A stretch of DNA of 64,000 nt from Sphingobacteriia bacterium RIFOXYC2_FULL_35_18 (GCA_001829005.1 MIAG01000001.1:248001-312000), one strand, 5' to 3'; positions 34,400-43,159 are shown, counted from the first letter of the stretch. Made by a program: numbers and translations. Notes: generated by a model not told the origin, from the sequence alone.

Positions 34400-34882
34400 C
34401 TAATTTACCATAAACGTTATTGACTGTTTCTGTCTATAAATAACATTTCTTCCATTTTGAACAGCTGGTTTCCATTTTGGGCTTCTAGCCATTAAACGGA
34501 CAGCTTCCTCTTTTGAGCCATAGCCAGGATCTGATTCTGCTTTTATATCACGAATTGTTCCATCTTTTGCTACAATAAAAGATAACAAAACCGTATATCG
34601 CCCCGGAGGAGCTCCATTTTTGTAAGGCAAATCTCTATTAATATTTTTTTCTAAATATTTTATCCATCCGTTAATCCCACCAGGAAATTCTGGTTTAATT
34701 TGAACATCTATAAATACTCTTTCAGCATCTTCATTACTCAATATAGTATCCTTAGAAGTCTTATCAACTATAATTGTGGTATCATTTTTTTTGTAGTCAA
34801 AATTATTTTTTTGACAGTTAGCCAAATGATAAATAGGTAATATAAAAATAAACAGAGTTATTTTTTTTATATAAAATTGCAT
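34400..34882 (-). CDS. Secreted TonB C-terminal-like protein
   Basis: 160 residues. N-terminal hydrophobic segment (ITLFIFILPIYHLANCQ) acts as signal peptide or anchor. The rest is the Bacteroidota TonB C-terminal fold: VQIKPEFPGGINGWIKYLEK, RYTVLLSFIVAKDGTIRDIK, GYGSKEEAVRLMARSPKWKP, IYRQKQSITFMVN. It lacks the long Pro-rich periplasm-spanning region of a true energy transducer, so a structural or partial TonB-like role is more likely. Three bases separate its end from the convergent ConA-like gene. The PepSY-like gene lies 35 bases upstream. Confidence 0.8.
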   Translation of the reverse strand: MQFYIKKITLFIFILPIYHLANCQKNNFDYKKNDTTIIVDKTSKDTILSNEDAERVFIDVQIKPEFPGGINGWIKYLEKNINRDLPYKNGAPPGRYTVLLSFIVAKDGTIRDIKAESDPGYGSKEEAVRLMARSPKWKPAVQNGRNVIYRQKQSITFMVN

Positions 34883-34917
34883 AGATCAAACTTTCAAATA
34901 TGAATATATTTAAAAGT

Positions 34918-35424
34918 TTAGACAAATAAAAGTATTAACGTAAGTAAAACACCAGCAATCGTAAATAATATTCCCTTCTTAAATATTTGCGTACCAGGAG
35001 CAAACATCCAAAATGTAGAAATCACAAAAAACATCAACGAACACCCAAAGAAAATATTTAAATAAAATAGTGGATGAGACGTATTGGCTTTATGAAAATT
35101 ATTCATTTTACTAACGATATAAGGAAGCTCTTTAACTTTAAACTCAGCTAACCCTGTTGCACTATTATATAAGCCCTGCTCAAAAATCAACTGATCACCT
35201 TGTACTTTCTTTACTTTTAAATTCTTAATCTTAATAGCTTTTCCCAATGCTTCTTCATTAAGATTAGGCGCTATTTTTTCAATTTTATGTACTTCCTTTT
35301 TTAGGAAATCGGTGTTTCTAAATATTAAAATAATACCACTGATAGAATAAATAGCCATAATTCCAGCTAAAAAGAAGCCCAAATAACGATGATAAACACG
35401 CATATTTTTTGAAACAGCACCCAT
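34918..35424 (-). CDS. PepSY-associated membrane protein
   Basis: 168 residues. It starts MRVYHRYLGFFLAGIMAIYS (internal ATG at 35403 is equally possible), the Arg-x-x-His-Arg-x-x-G pattern of PepSY-TM proteins that bind haem or sit beside ferric reductases. Transmembrane segments lie at about 13-33, 117-140 and 147-166, with a periplasmic PepSY-like part between (KKVQGDQLIFEQGLYNSATG). Probably an inner-membrane protein tied to iron or haem handling (inference). Upstream 190 bases to the next gene hold an inverted repeat for that gene. Confidence 0.72.
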   Translation of the reverse strand: MGAVSKNMRVYHRYLGFFLAGIMAIYSISGIILIFRNTDFLKKEVHKIEKIAPNLNEEALGKAIKIKNLKVKKVQGDQLIFEQGLYNSATGLAEFKVKELPYIVSKMNNFHKANTSHPLFYLNIFFGCSLMFFVISTFWMFAPGTQIFKKGILFTIAGVLLTLILLFV

Positions 35425-35577
35425 AATTGATTTGTATATATTTCGACGAAACTATCAAAGTAGATGAATAGTCATTAACAGAATCGGGAAATCAATTTTA
35501 CGATTTCGGAAACTAGTTATTACTAGACCCTCTTGTTTTAACAATATATTATTTTGAATTTTTCAGAATTTATCTTT

Positions 35578-35596
35578 TACTTTGTAATTCAAAGTA
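35578..35596. promoter_or_regulatory. Perfect inverted repeat, likely operator
   Basis: TACTTTG-TAATT-CAAAGTA, arms of seven bases with no mismatch, 18 bases before the ATG at 35615. TACTTTG also resembles a shortened -7 element, so a bound protein would block the promoter. The winged-helix regulator in the same operon (36250-36549) is the obvious candidate. Confidence 0.6.
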
Positions 35597-35614
35597 CTTT
35601 TTAATAAATTTTAA

Positions 35615-36253
35615 ATGAATAATCAAAAAGAGCAATTAGATGCAATAAACGACATCAAAAAATTGATGGAGCGATCGTCCAAATTTTCTGCTTTAAGTGG
35701 GCTCTCGGGTATTATAGTGGGGAATATGGCACTTGTTTGTATTGGCATATCGTATACTATTCTTGGCATTACACCACTTGAACCAATTTCTTATTTAAGT
35801 ATTCTTAATCGAGATGGAGCAATTGATACCGAACTATTAAAATTACTAATCATCAACTTTAGTGTTGTATTATTGGCTTCATTCTTAACTGCTATTTGGT
35901 TATCGAATAAAAACGCTGTTAAAAAAGGGGAACAAATTTGGGACTTAACTGCAAAGAGAATGCTGATCAATTTTAGTATTCCAATGTTTGCAGGTGGGGC
36001 TTACTGTTTCATACTATTTACTCAAAACCATATTGAATTGATACTTCCAGCAACCTTACTTTTCTATGGTTTAGCATTACTAAATGCCAGTAAATACACT
36101 GTTGAAGATATAAAATATTTAGGTGTGTTATTGGTACTACTAGGTTTATTCGCTTCGATATACGTAGATGAAGCCTTACTATTATGGGGTATAGGCTTTG
36201 GAGCACTGCATATTGTTTATGGCTCATTCATGTACTTTAAATACGAAAAGTGA
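35615..36253 (+). CDS. Membrane protein of a regulator operon
   Basis: 212 residues. The N-terminal cytosolic helix (KEQLDAINDIKKLMERSSKF) is followed by about six transmembrane helices (LSGIIVGNMALVCIGISYTI; LLIINFSVVLLASFLTAIWL; MLINFSIPMFAGGAYCFIL; ELILPATLLFYGLALLNA; YLGVLLVLLGLFASIYV; ALLLWGIGFGALHIVYGSF). This type is regularly paired with the small winged-helix regulator in Bacteroidota. Function unknown. Its stop overlaps the GTG start of the regulator (GTGA). Confidence 0.75.
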   Translation: MNNQKEQLDAINDIKKLMERSSKFSALSGLSGIIVGNMALVCIGISYTILGITPLEPISYLSILNRDGAIDTELLKLLIINFSVVLLASFLTAIWLSNKNAVKKGEQIWDLTAKRMLINFSIPMFAGGAYCFILFTQNHIELILPATLLFYGLALLNASKYTVEDIKYLGVLLVLLGLFASIYVDEALLLWGIGFGALHIVYGSFMYFKYEK

Positions 36254-36549
36254 AAAACAGCATAGAAGCCTTAAATAAAGCATTTGAAAGTAGGGTTAGG
36301 TTGGGTATAATGTCTATTCTAATAGTTGCAGATTCAGTTGATTTTGGAACCCTAAAAGAGCAGCTAAAAATAACAGATGGAAATATAGCCAGTCATATCA
36401 CTGCACTAGAAAAGCTTGAATATGTTAGTATTAAAAAGCAATTCATTGGCAAGAAGCCCAATACAACCTATCTCATTACAGCTAAAGGAAGGAAGGCATT
36501 TACGATACATATTCATGCGTTAGAAAAATTAATTAAACAAACATTATAA
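36250..36549 (+). CDS. Winged-helix transcriptional regulator (HTH_34 type)
   Basis: 99 residues starting at GTG, overlapping the previous stop. The fold is MarR/ArsR-like: SRVRLGIMSILIVADSVDFG, LKEQLKITDGNIASHITALE (recognition helix), LEYVSIKKQFIGKKPNTTYL (wing), KGRKAFTIHIHALEKLI. No ligand domain. It probably represses its own operon through the inverted repeat at 35578-35596 (inference). The next gene's ATG overlaps its TAA by one base. Confidence 0.88.
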   Translation: MKNSIEALNKAFESRVRLGIMSILIVADSVDFGTLKEQLKITDGNIASHITALEKLEYVSIKKQFIGKKPNTTYLITAKGRKAFTIHIHALEKLIKQTL

Positions 36550-37649
36550 TGATTATACAAATGGAAGAAAATAATGTAGAAATAAATATAAAAGATATCT
36601 TGTTTCTGCTGTTCGGCTCGATACTTGCAGGATTAATTGCAAAAATTCCAAGTTTTTTTGGCTTGATCGAAGATGAATATTATGCAAAAAATATTTCATT
36701 TATTATAGCACCAATATTGGTGATGTTTTTTGCTTGGAAAAAGGAATTAAATTCAAAAAAATTAGTTTTTCCAGCAATTACTATAATTGCTTCGGTATTG
36801 TATATTAACCTTCTTCCTTCAGTTGAATCAAATAACTCAATCATTTTGGCTTGTATGCATTTACCCATTTTTTTATGGTCGGTGGTTGGGTATACTTTTA
36901 TTGGTGGAAACTTAAAAGATTCTACCCAAAGAATAAATTACTTAAAATTCAATGGAGATTTACTAGTCATGTGTTCATTGCTGATTTTAGCAGGTGGACT
37001 ATTTTCAGGAATTACTTTAGGATTATTTAATTTGATTGATGTTAAAATTGAGCAATTCTATTTTAACTATGTTGTCATCATGGGTTTGTCAACTGTTCCA
37101 TTAATAGCAACATACTTAGTATTTACCAATCCTAGCTTAGTAAACAAAATTTCTCCAATTATAGCTAAACTATTTACTCCATTTGTTTTCATCACCCTAT
37201 TAACATTTTTAATAACGTTATTATTTACTGGGAAAAATATTTACAGTGATAGAAATTTCTTACTGATTTTTAATGCCTTATTAATTGGTGTAATGGCAAT
37301 CATATTATTCTCTGTAACAGAAGCAACAAAAAATAAATTGAATAAAATTAGCCTTATTATTCTGCTAATGCTTTCAATATTAACAATAATAGTAAATGGA
37401 ATCGCACTTTCTGCTATTGTCTTTAGATTAACAGAATTTGGTGTAACACCCAATAGAGTAGCGGTGTTAGGATCAAATCTGCTTATTTTTATCAACCTTA
37501 TTTTAGTGTCCGTTAAATTATTTCAAGTTGTATCAAGAAAAGAACCTGTAGAAATGGTTGGAGTTGTTATTGCTAATTTTATTCCCTATTATTCCTTTTG
37601 GGCCTTTTTAGTGGCTTTCTTGTTTCCTATTTTGTTTCAATACAAATAA
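36549..37649 (+). CDS. DUF4153-like polytopic membrane protein
   Basis: 366 residues, about ten transmembrane helices and very hydrophobic. Features in common with DUF4153 proteins: PIFLWSVVGYTFIG, YLKFNGDLLVMCSLLILAGG, and GVTPNRVAVLGSNLLIFINL near the end. It is the third gene of the operon and overlaps the regulator stop by one base. Its 3' end overlaps the convergent methyltransferase gene by 42 bases. Function unknown; an envelope or transport role is likely. Confidence 0.8.
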   Translation: MIIQMEENNVEINIKDILFLLFGSILAGLIAKIPSFFGLIEDEYYAKNISFIIAPILVMFFAWKKELNSKKLVFPAITIIASVLYINLLPSVESNNSIILACMHLPIFLWSVVGYTFIGGNLKDSTQRINYLKFNGDLLVMCSLLILAGGLFSGITLGLFNLIDVKIEQFYFNYVVIMGLSTVPLIATYLVFTNPSLVNKISPIIAKLFTPFVFITLLTFLITLLFTGKNIYSDRNFLLIFNALLIGVMAIILFSVTEATKNKLNKISLIILLMLSILTIIVNGIALSAIVFRLTEFGVTPNRVAVLGSNLLIFINLILVSVKLFQVVSRKEPVEMVGVVIANFIPYYSFWAFLVAFLFPILFQYK

Positions 37650-38255
37650 ACCTATAAAAGTTTTTTCGTCATTATATATGATTTCAATTAAATCTTGTTG
37701 AGTGATATTCATTTTGAGTTGCTCAATAAAAGGACTTGCGGTAATTCGTTCAGGACTTGCTATAATTATCGTAGCCCCTTTATGAATAAAGTCATGAATC
37801 AATTTAATCAAGGATTCAAAATCGGAAGGTGCATAATTGGTATCACTCAATAATACTACTTCGGCATCAATAGAAATAGGAAATGAATTCCAATCAGCAA
37901 AAAGAGCCTTTATATTTTTACACCCAACGAACTCAATATTTTTTTGCATCAATTCAATTGCATCTTCTGCATAGTCAGTAATAGTTAAGTGGGCAGCATG
38001 TTTTGCAATTGAGAAAGAGGGCAAACCTATTCCAGCTCCAATTTCAAGTACGCTTTTGCTGTTGACTAAACCTAAATTTTGATGAAGAAATGAACTCAAG
38101 GCTATAGCGGATGGCCATGCTTTTGCCCAAAAAGGAAAAAGTGTTGCTGCATCGTTCAAACAAAGTCGTTCATAAGTGGGTTTAATGAATAAAGGGTCGG
38201 GTATATATAATTTTAAATCCGCTGAAAATGAATTAAGTATTAATGGATATTGCAT
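37608..38255 (-). CDS. Class I SAM-dependent methyltransferase (lysine/nicotinamide type)
   Basis: 215 residues. SAM motif I VLEIGAGIGLPSFSIAKHA, followed by ITDYAEDAIELMQKNIE and ALFADWNSF. The segment FPFWAKAWPSAIALSSFL before motif I is typical of the METTL21/nicotinamide N-methyltransferase-like family that modifies protein lysines or small amines. Cytosolic. The 3' end overlaps the DUF4153-like gene by 42 bases on the other strand. The serine hydrolase gene lies 18 bases upstream on the same strand. Confidence 0.87.
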   Translation of the reverse strand: MQYPLILNSFSADLKLYIPDPLFIKPTYERLCLNDAATLFPFWAKAWPSAIALSSFLHQNLGLVNSKSVLEIGAGIGLPSFSIAKHAAHLTITDYAEDAIELMQKNIEFVGCKNIKALFADWNSFPISIDAEVVLLSDTNYAPSDFESLIKLIHDFIHKGATIIIASPERITASPFIEQLKMNITQQDLIEIIYNDEKTFIGLFVLKQNRKQESH

Positions 38256-38273
38256 TATTCAAAAAGAAGGGGC

Positions 38274-39428
38274 TTATTTTAAAACAATATTTTCATATAA
38301 GCTATTTACCGTTTTTTTAAGTACTGCATTATATCCATCTATATATTTTTGTTCACTTCCATTGATGATTACAACAAATCCATATTGTTTATTGGGTTCA
38401 AAAAATAGAGCACTATTTAATCCATAAGCAGATCCGGTATGTCCTGTTAAAGTAACTCCGTTGATTAATTTATTCGATTTAGAAAGGGCTAAACCATATT
38501 GTTCTTTCTCGGAAATCATTGTTTGCATTTTCCTCGCACTTTTTTTAGAAATAATTCTTTTGCCATTGGCTTTACCCATTCTACTGTGCATAATCATATA
38601 TTTTGCCAGATCAGTAGCAGAAATTTTCATGCCGCCTGTAGGAGAAAAAATAGGTGTAGTATAACCCATGGTATAGTTGGCAATCTCTTCACTTCTTGGT
38701 GCATAAGCATTGGGAGATGCAATAAACTTGGCTGAATCTGCATGATACTCATAAATAGTAGCAAACCTATTTTTATCTAAAGAGTCTACACAATACCCTC
38801 CATATAAACCTAAGGGTTGCAGAATATGCTTACTTATATAGTTATCAAACCTTTCGCTAGAAATTTTCTCAATAATGGTGCCTACCATATTGTAATTTAA
38901 ATTACAATACATATAACCCGAATCTGGTGCATAATTATTATAGCAATTAGCCCAGTTTGGATTTTTAGAAGGATTAATAGCATCTAAGCTGAAATAGCCC
39001 TGACTATCATTTATAGAAGACCGATGCGATAAAACCATTTTAAGTGTGATGGGTGTCTCTGGAAATTTTGGGTTTCGAATGATGAAACCTACTAATTTAC
39101 TCATATCATCATCTAACGATATCAATCTTTTTTCAACCAACTGCATAATAGCAGTAGCAGAAAAAGATTTTGAAATAGATGCAATTCTAAAAATATCCAA
39201 ATTGCTTAATGATGTTTGCGTTTCTTGATTCTTTAAACCAAATGATTGTGCATACACAATTTGGTTTTTTTTTACTACCGCAACTGACATTCCAATCACT
39301 TTATGGCTATTCATGATTGCATTAAGCGAAGAGTCTGCCGATGAATACTGTCCTTTCAACATGAATGGAAGTATCAAAAGCAGACTCGCTATAAATAAAT
39401 TGTAATTGATTTTGTGCATTTTCCCCAT
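38274..39428 (-). CDS. Secreted class C beta-lactamase-like serine hydrolase
   Basis: 384 residues with signal peptide (YNLFIASLLLILPFMLKGQ). Penicillin-binding fold motifs: SxxK in IASISKSFSATAIMQ (nucleophile Ser), YxN in MYCNLNYNMVG, and HTG in TLTGHTGSAYG in place of KTG. This is the beta-lactamase/D-aminopeptidase/esterase group; HTG is common among esterase-like members, so true beta-lactam hydrolysis is not assured. Periplasmic. An ATG three codons in is an alternative start. Confidence 0.88.
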   Translation of the reverse strand: MGKMHKINYNLFIASLLLILPFMLKGQYSSADSSLNAIMNSHKVIGMSVAVVKKNQIVYAQSFGLKNQETQTSLSNLDIFRIASISKSFSATAIMQLVEKRLISLDDDMSKLVGFIIRNPKFPETPITLKMVLSHRSSINDSQGYFSLDAINPSKNPNWANCYNNYAPDSGYMYCNLNYNMVGTIIEKISSERFDNYISKHILQPLGLYGGYCVDSLDKNRFATIYEYHADSAKFIASPNAYAPRSEEIANYTMGYTTPIFSPTGGMKISATDLAKYMIMHSRMGKANGKRIISKKSARKMQTMISEKEQYGLALSKSNKLINGVTLTGHTGSAYGLNSALFFEPNKQYGFVVIINGSEQKYIDGYNAVLKKTVNSLYENIVLK

Positions 39429-39453
39429 TTTAATGGTGATTCAATGCATAAAT

Positions 39454-40170
39454 TTAAGGGTTGGTAGACCAAATAGAACTGTCTTTTACAAATACCCTTC
39501 TGTTTAATTTTAACTGTGCTATAATTAATTCTGCAAAATCTTCGGGATGCATCAATCGCTCTTCGTTATTATTGATCAGATTTGCTGATATTGCTAGGTC
39601 GGTCACTACAGTGCTTGGTACCATGGCCGTTACTCGGATATTGTATTTGCGCACTTCTTGCATTAAAGACTCTGTTAATCCCATTACCCCAAACTTAGAG
39701 GCACTGTATGCACTGGTTGTTGCCGCCCCTTTTAAACCTGCAGTAGAAGAAATGTTTACAATATCTCCAGTTAAGCGCTTCATCATATTTGGTAACACCG
39801 CTCTAGTGGTATAGTACACACCAAATAAATTTACTCTCACTTGCTGTTCCCAAACTTCAGGTGATAAATCTAAAAACTTACCAAAAGTACCTGTACCTGC
39901 ATTATTAATTAAAATATCTATGGGGCCTAATGTATTTTCTATTTTTTCCACCGCCCAGTTCACTGCGTTAATATTGCTAATATCAGCTGGTGCAATGATA
40001 GATAGAACACCCAGCGAATTAATTTCTGCCGCCACTTCAAGAAGATCTTTTTCAGTGCGAGCTATTAAGCCAATATTGACACCTTCTTTGGCTAATGCAA
40101 TAGCAATGGCCTTTCCTATTCCTTTTCCTGCTCCTGTTACCAGAGCTACTTTATCTTTTAATGATTCCAT
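39454..40170 (-). CDS. Short-chain dehydrogenase/reductase
   Basis: 238 residues from the ATG at 40170 ([20 protein letters not shown]); the longer ORF would run into the upstream OYE gene and adds a non-family leader. NAD(P) motif [12 protein letters not shown] in [10 protein letters not shown], catalytic Ser in NISSTAG and YSASK. Sequence style is FabG/3-oxoacyl reductase-like. It lies 10 bases after the Old Yellow Enzyme gene and belongs to its operon, suggesting successive C=C and C=O reduction of the same substrates (inference). Confidence 0.9.
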   Translation of the reverse strand: MESLKDKVALVTGAGKGIGKAIAIALAKEGVNIGLIARTEKDLLEVAAEINSLGVLSIIAPADISNINAVNWAVEKIENTLGPIDILINNAGTGTFGKFLDLSPEVWEQQVRVNLFGVYYTTRAVLPNMMKRLTGDIVNISSTAGLKGAATTSAYSASKFGVMGLTESLMQEVRKYNIRVTAMVPSTVVTDLAISANLINNNEERLMHPEDFAELIIAQLKLNRRVFVKDSSIWSTNP

Positions 40171-40180
40171 TGTATATAAA

Positions 40181-41278
40181 TTATTTTGCTGAATAAAACG
40201 GGTAATCAGTATATCCTTTTTCACCAGGCGTATAAAATGTTTGCTGATCCACATCATTTAATGATGCATCCAATTGATACCTATTCACTAAATCTGGATT
40301 AGCAATAAATGGAACGCCAAATGCTACTAAATCGGCTTCGCCGGCTTCAATTACCTTTGTAGCTGTTTCTTTATTAAAGCCTCTGTTGATGATTAATGTT
40401 CCCTTGTAAATAGGTCTATAATGCTTAGCGATTTCTTTAACTGCAAACGGTAAATGATCTACGGGAACAAAAGGTTCCGTTAAATGCAAGTAAGCCAAAC
40501 CATACTCGTTCAATTTATTTACGATGTAATCATGTGTAGGTATAGTGGTTTCGTCCATAGTGATTCCAAACAATCCATTCAAGCTTGGACTTAAGCGTAA
40601 ACCAACTTTACTGTAATCAATCACGCCATTGAAGGCATCTAAAATCTCAAATAATATTCTTGCACGATTTTCAATTGTTCCACCAAATTCATCGGTACGT
40701 TGGTTGGATGTAGCGTTAAAAAATTGTTGCAATAAATAACCATTAGCGCCATGAATTTCAACACCATCAAAACCAGCTTTGATTGCATTAGCTGCTGCAT
40801 TTTTAAAGTCTTGTACTGTTTGTTTAATATCCGCAATAGTCATTTCCTTAGGAGTTACTGTATCGGTAAAACCATTTTTAGTGTACGACTTTTCATTAGG
40901 ATTGATGGCAGATGGTGCAAGTGGTAAAGCGCCATTGTGGAAATCGGGATGAGACATTCTTCCCACATGCCATAATTGAATAAATATTTTTCCTCCCTTT
41001 TCGTGCACTGCCTGAGTGATTAATTTCCATCCTTCTACTTGTTCATCAGTATAAATTCCTGGCACATTAATGTACCCTACTCCAACACTACTTACTGGAG
41101 CACCTTCTGTAACAATTAAACCTGCTGTAGCTCTTTGAGCATAATAAGTAGCCATTAACTGATTGGGAACTCCACCTGCATTGTCGGCCCTACTTCTTGT
41201 CATAGGAGCCATCACCATTTTGTTTGTTAATTCCAAACCTGCCATTTGATATGGCGTAAATAATACTGAACTATTCAT
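40181..41278 (-). CDS. Old Yellow Enzyme-family alkene reductase (NemA-like)
   Basis: FMN-dependent ene-reductase, 365 residues, the standard length. Visible: [49 protein letters not shown] with the substrate-binding His and Asn pair (HGAN), NQRTDEFGG, and [15 protein letters not shown] near the end. Uses NAD(P)H to reduce activated alkenes, quinones or nitro compounds. Middle gene of a three-gene operon (Rossmann protein upstream by 9 bases, SDR downstream). The operon promoter carries an FNR-type palindrome. Confidence 0.94.
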   Translation of the reverse strand: MNSSVLFTPYQMAGLELTNKMVMAPMTRSRADNAGGVPNQLMATYYAQRATAGLIVTEGAPVSSVGVGYINVPGIYTDEQVEGWKLITQAVHEKGGKIFIQLWHVGRMSHPDFHNGALPLAPSAINPNEKSYTKNGFTDTVTPKEMTIADIKQTVQDFKNAAANAIKAGFDGVEIHGANGYLLQQFFNATSNQRTDEFGGTIENRARILFEILDAFNGVIDYSKVGLRLSPSLNGLFGITMDETTIPTHDYIVNKLNEYGLAYLHLTEPFVPVDHLPFAVKEIAKHYRPIYKGTLIINRGFNKETATKVIEAGEADLVAFGVPFIANPDLVNRYQLDASLNDVDQQTFYTPGEKGYTDYPFYSAK

Positions 41279-41287
41279 ATTGATATT

Positions 41288-41773
41288 TTATATAAGTGAC
41301 TTTTTAAAAATGGGTTTTAGTCCACATAAATGAACAATCTCTCCAGTTATAGATAAGGATACTTCATCATTCCCCTCTACAATTGCTGCAGTATTTGCCC
41401 ACTCTACCGAAACAAATTTTGAATACGGTAATAATGGCTGAATAGAGACCGAGTCAGCTGATGCATACCTAATTTGAATCACGGTTTTACATGTAGTTAC
41501 TTCATTTATTTTTGAAGCTATGGAAGCCTGATCTGCCGAAGCTTCGGCTGCAATAATTATTGTATCTGCCTCCCAAGAGGCATCTTTACTACAGGCAATC
41601 AATTCCACCTGTGCAGAAGGGTGTGTTGTTAAAATATGTTGTTTTAGCAGGGTCAAATTTTCGGTGCTGCCATCCATTAACAGTAAAGGATAATTGCCAC
41701 CAATTTGATTGGCCAACATTTGACCAATTGCTGAATTGGCGCCCAATATAGCTACTGTGTTATTGTATTGCAT
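41288..41773 (-). CDS. Rossmann-fold NAD(P)-binding-like protein
   Basis: 161 residues from ATG 41773. A longer ORF begins at 41794 but would overlap the -7 element at 41792-41799, so the shorter start is chosen. The N-terminus TVAILGANSAIGQMLANQIG is a dinucleotide-binding motif; strands ELIACSKDASWEADTIIIAA and TVIQIRYASAD follow. Too short for a full dehydrogenase and without a recognisable catalytic domain. First gene of the OYE operon. Function unknown; a redox or scaffold partner is possible. Confidence 0.7.
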   Translation of the reverse strand: MQYNNTVAILGANSAIGQMLANQIGGNYPLLLMDGSTENLTLLKQHILTTHPSAQVELIACSKDASWEADTIIIAAEASADQASIASKINEVTTCKTVIQIRYASADSVSIQPLLPYSKFVSVEWANTAAIVEGNDEVSLSITGEIVHLCGLKPIFKKSLI

Positions 41774-41791
41774 TTGAGAAATATTGAAATG

Positions 41792-41799
41792 CAAAACTA
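41792..41799 (-). promoter_or_regulatory. -7 element of the OYE operon
   Basis: TAGTTTTG on the minus strand, a perfect TAnnTTTG, 18 bases before ATG 41773. No -33 TTG at usual spacing, which fits activation from the palindrome about 65 bases upstream of the start site. Confidence 0.6.
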
Positions 41800-41841
41800 A
41801 TTGAATAGGAAAGGCTAGGTCTTGAGAAAGGTTAAGAAATC

Positions 41842-41861
41842 AACTTGATTTAAATCAAGTT
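41842..41861. promoter_or_regulatory. Perfect FNR/CRP-type palindrome
   Basis: AACTTGATTTAAATCAAGTT, 20 bases, fully symmetric, containing TTGAT-N4-ATCAA. It overlaps the stop codon of the Crp/Fnr gene and lies upstream of the OYE operon promoter at about -65. A T-run does not follow on either strand, so a terminator is unlikely. Confidence 0.72.
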
Positions 41862-42445
41862 TTAGAACTGCCTTTTGCTAATTTTTTCTTTATTCTACTG
41901 AGTGTTTCTGGTGTAATACCTAAATAAGAAGCCACTAATTGCTGTGGTATTCTTTTTATCAATGCTGGATTTGTTGCGGATAAATGTAAAAATTTCTCCT
42001 CTGCTGAATTAGTAATTGAACTTATTAACCTTCTTTCTTTAGATATAATATTATTTTGAAAAAGTATTCTAAAATACCTTTCCATCACTGGCACTTTCAA
42101 TAACATTTTTTCAAAATCTGTTTGACTAATTAGCAATAATTCTGCTTCTTCAATAGCATCAATATGATAAGTAGAAGGTTCATCCGACAAAAAACTCAGC
42201 ATATCAGCCATCCACCAGCCTTCCCAGGCAAAATGAATCATATGTTCAACTCCCTTTTCATCAACATTATATGAGCGCAAGAGTCCTTTTTCTACAAATG
42301 CCAAATGCCTACAAATATTTCCTTCCTGAAGCAAGTACTGTTTCTTTCTGATTTTCTTGGGTGAAAAAAATGTTTTAACAAGCTTTTGCTCTGCTTCGGA
42401 AAGCAACACTTTATCTTTAACTTGAGAGAAGAATACTTCGAACAT
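41855..42445 (-). CDS. Crp/Fnr-family transcriptional regulator
   Basis: 196 residues. An N-terminal cyclic-nucleotide-binding-like barrel (YLLQEGNICRHLAFVEKGLL, WEGWWMADMLSFLSDEPS) and a C-terminal winged helix IPQQLVASYLGITPETLSRIKK. The recognition helix E-T-x-S-R is the same arrangement as in E. coli FNR (ETISR), which reads TTGAT, and a TTGAT-N4-ATCAA palindrome sits at the gene's own end. The N-terminal Cys cluster of FNR is missing, so it should not sense oxygen through an FeS cluster. Probable activator of the OYE/SDR operon (inference). Confidence 0.9.
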   Translation of the reverse strand: MFEVFFSQVKDKVLLSEAEQKLVKTFFSPKKIRKKQYLLQEGNICRHLAFVEKGLLRSYNVDEKGVEHMIHFAWEGWWMADMLSFLSDEPSTYHIDAIEEAELLLISQTDFEKMLLKVPVMERYFRILFQNNIISKERRLISSITNSAEEKFLHLSATNPALIKRIPQQLVASYLGITPETLSRIKKKLAKGSSKT

Positions 42446-42450
42446 TAATG

Positions 42451-42458
42451 CAAAATTA
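42451..42458 (-). promoter_or_regulatory. -7 element of the Crp/Fnr gene
   Basis: TAATTTTG on the minus strand, 5 bases before the ATG at 42445. Transcription would start almost at the start codon, giving a nearly leaderless message. Confidence 0.5.
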
Positions 42459-42499
42459 CATTAAAAGGCTATCATTTAATTTTAAACGAACAATCGAAT

Positions 42500-43159
42500 A
42501 TGAAAAAGAAATTATGGTGCATTTTGGCATTTTGGGGATTGGGAACATTTATAGTACAAGCACAGCAATGGACTCCTGAAGAACAATTGGAATTATTTGG
42601 CTATTGCGAAAAAGGGTTATTAATGAAAGAATTGGGTATTTCAGAAGAAACAGCCAATAAAATTGGTCAAATAAATTATTGGGCTACTTTACAAAAATTG
42701 AAAATTGAAGCCAACACCAACGACACTTTTGCTACTGCAAATGAAGTAAATCAGGAAGTACTCAAAAAATACAAAGCACTATCCATCACTGGTGATAGAG
42801 CAAAAGGACTAATTAGTAGAATGAATGCAGCAGGTTGTTCTATTACTCAACTCCGGTTTAATAAGAGCTACGACACCCTCTCTAAGGTTCAACTAGTTGC
42901 TGCATACAAGACCAAATTCAGAAAAAAAATCATTGATCAATTAGGAGTAAATGGTCGACAAGCCGATATGATAATTGACGCTGAAGCTTGGAAGCAAAAA
43001 GAGTCATCCGTTGTTGCTCAAATTGCTGATTCCGATTTCAATAAAATTAGAAAATCCGTTCAACTAAATAAAGAGCATGAAAAAAAACTTGCCCTAATTG
43101 ATTTGACTGAACAACAAAAAATTCAAGCAATTGAATTTTTTATTCAAAACCAATTATGA
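42500..43159 (+). CDS. Secreted hypothetical protein with an internal duplication
   Basis: 219 residues, not recognised. Signal peptide (LWCILAFWGLGTFIVQAQ). The mature part is helical and appears to be two similar halves: KELGISEETANKIGQINYW (about 45-63) and DQLGVNGRQADMIIDAEAW (about 147-165), each followed by a charged helix region. Helical secreted proteins of this kind in Bacteroidota sometimes resemble Spy/CpxP-like or DUF4168-like chaperones, but no motif proves it. Its stop overlaps the next start as ATGA. Confidence 0.65.
   Translation: MKKKLWCILAFWGLGTFIVQAQQWTPEEQLELFGYCEKGLLMKELGISEETANKIGQINYWATLQKLKIEANTNDTFATANEVNQEVLKKYKALSITGDRAKGLISRMNAAGCSITQLRFNKSYDTLSKVQLVAAYKTKFRKKIIDQLGVNGRQADMIIDAEAWKQKESSVVAQIADSDFNKIRKSVQLNKEHEKKLALIDLTEQQKIQAIEFFIQNQL

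Noticed and set aside
38274-39428. Antibiotic-resistance beta-lactamase
   Set aside because: The third motif is HTG, as in esterases and peptidases of the same fold; resistance cannot be claimed from sequence.
41842-41861. Palindrome read as a terminator of the Crp/Fnr gene
   Set aside because: There is no T-run on the minus strand after it, and its sequence is an exact FNR-type box.
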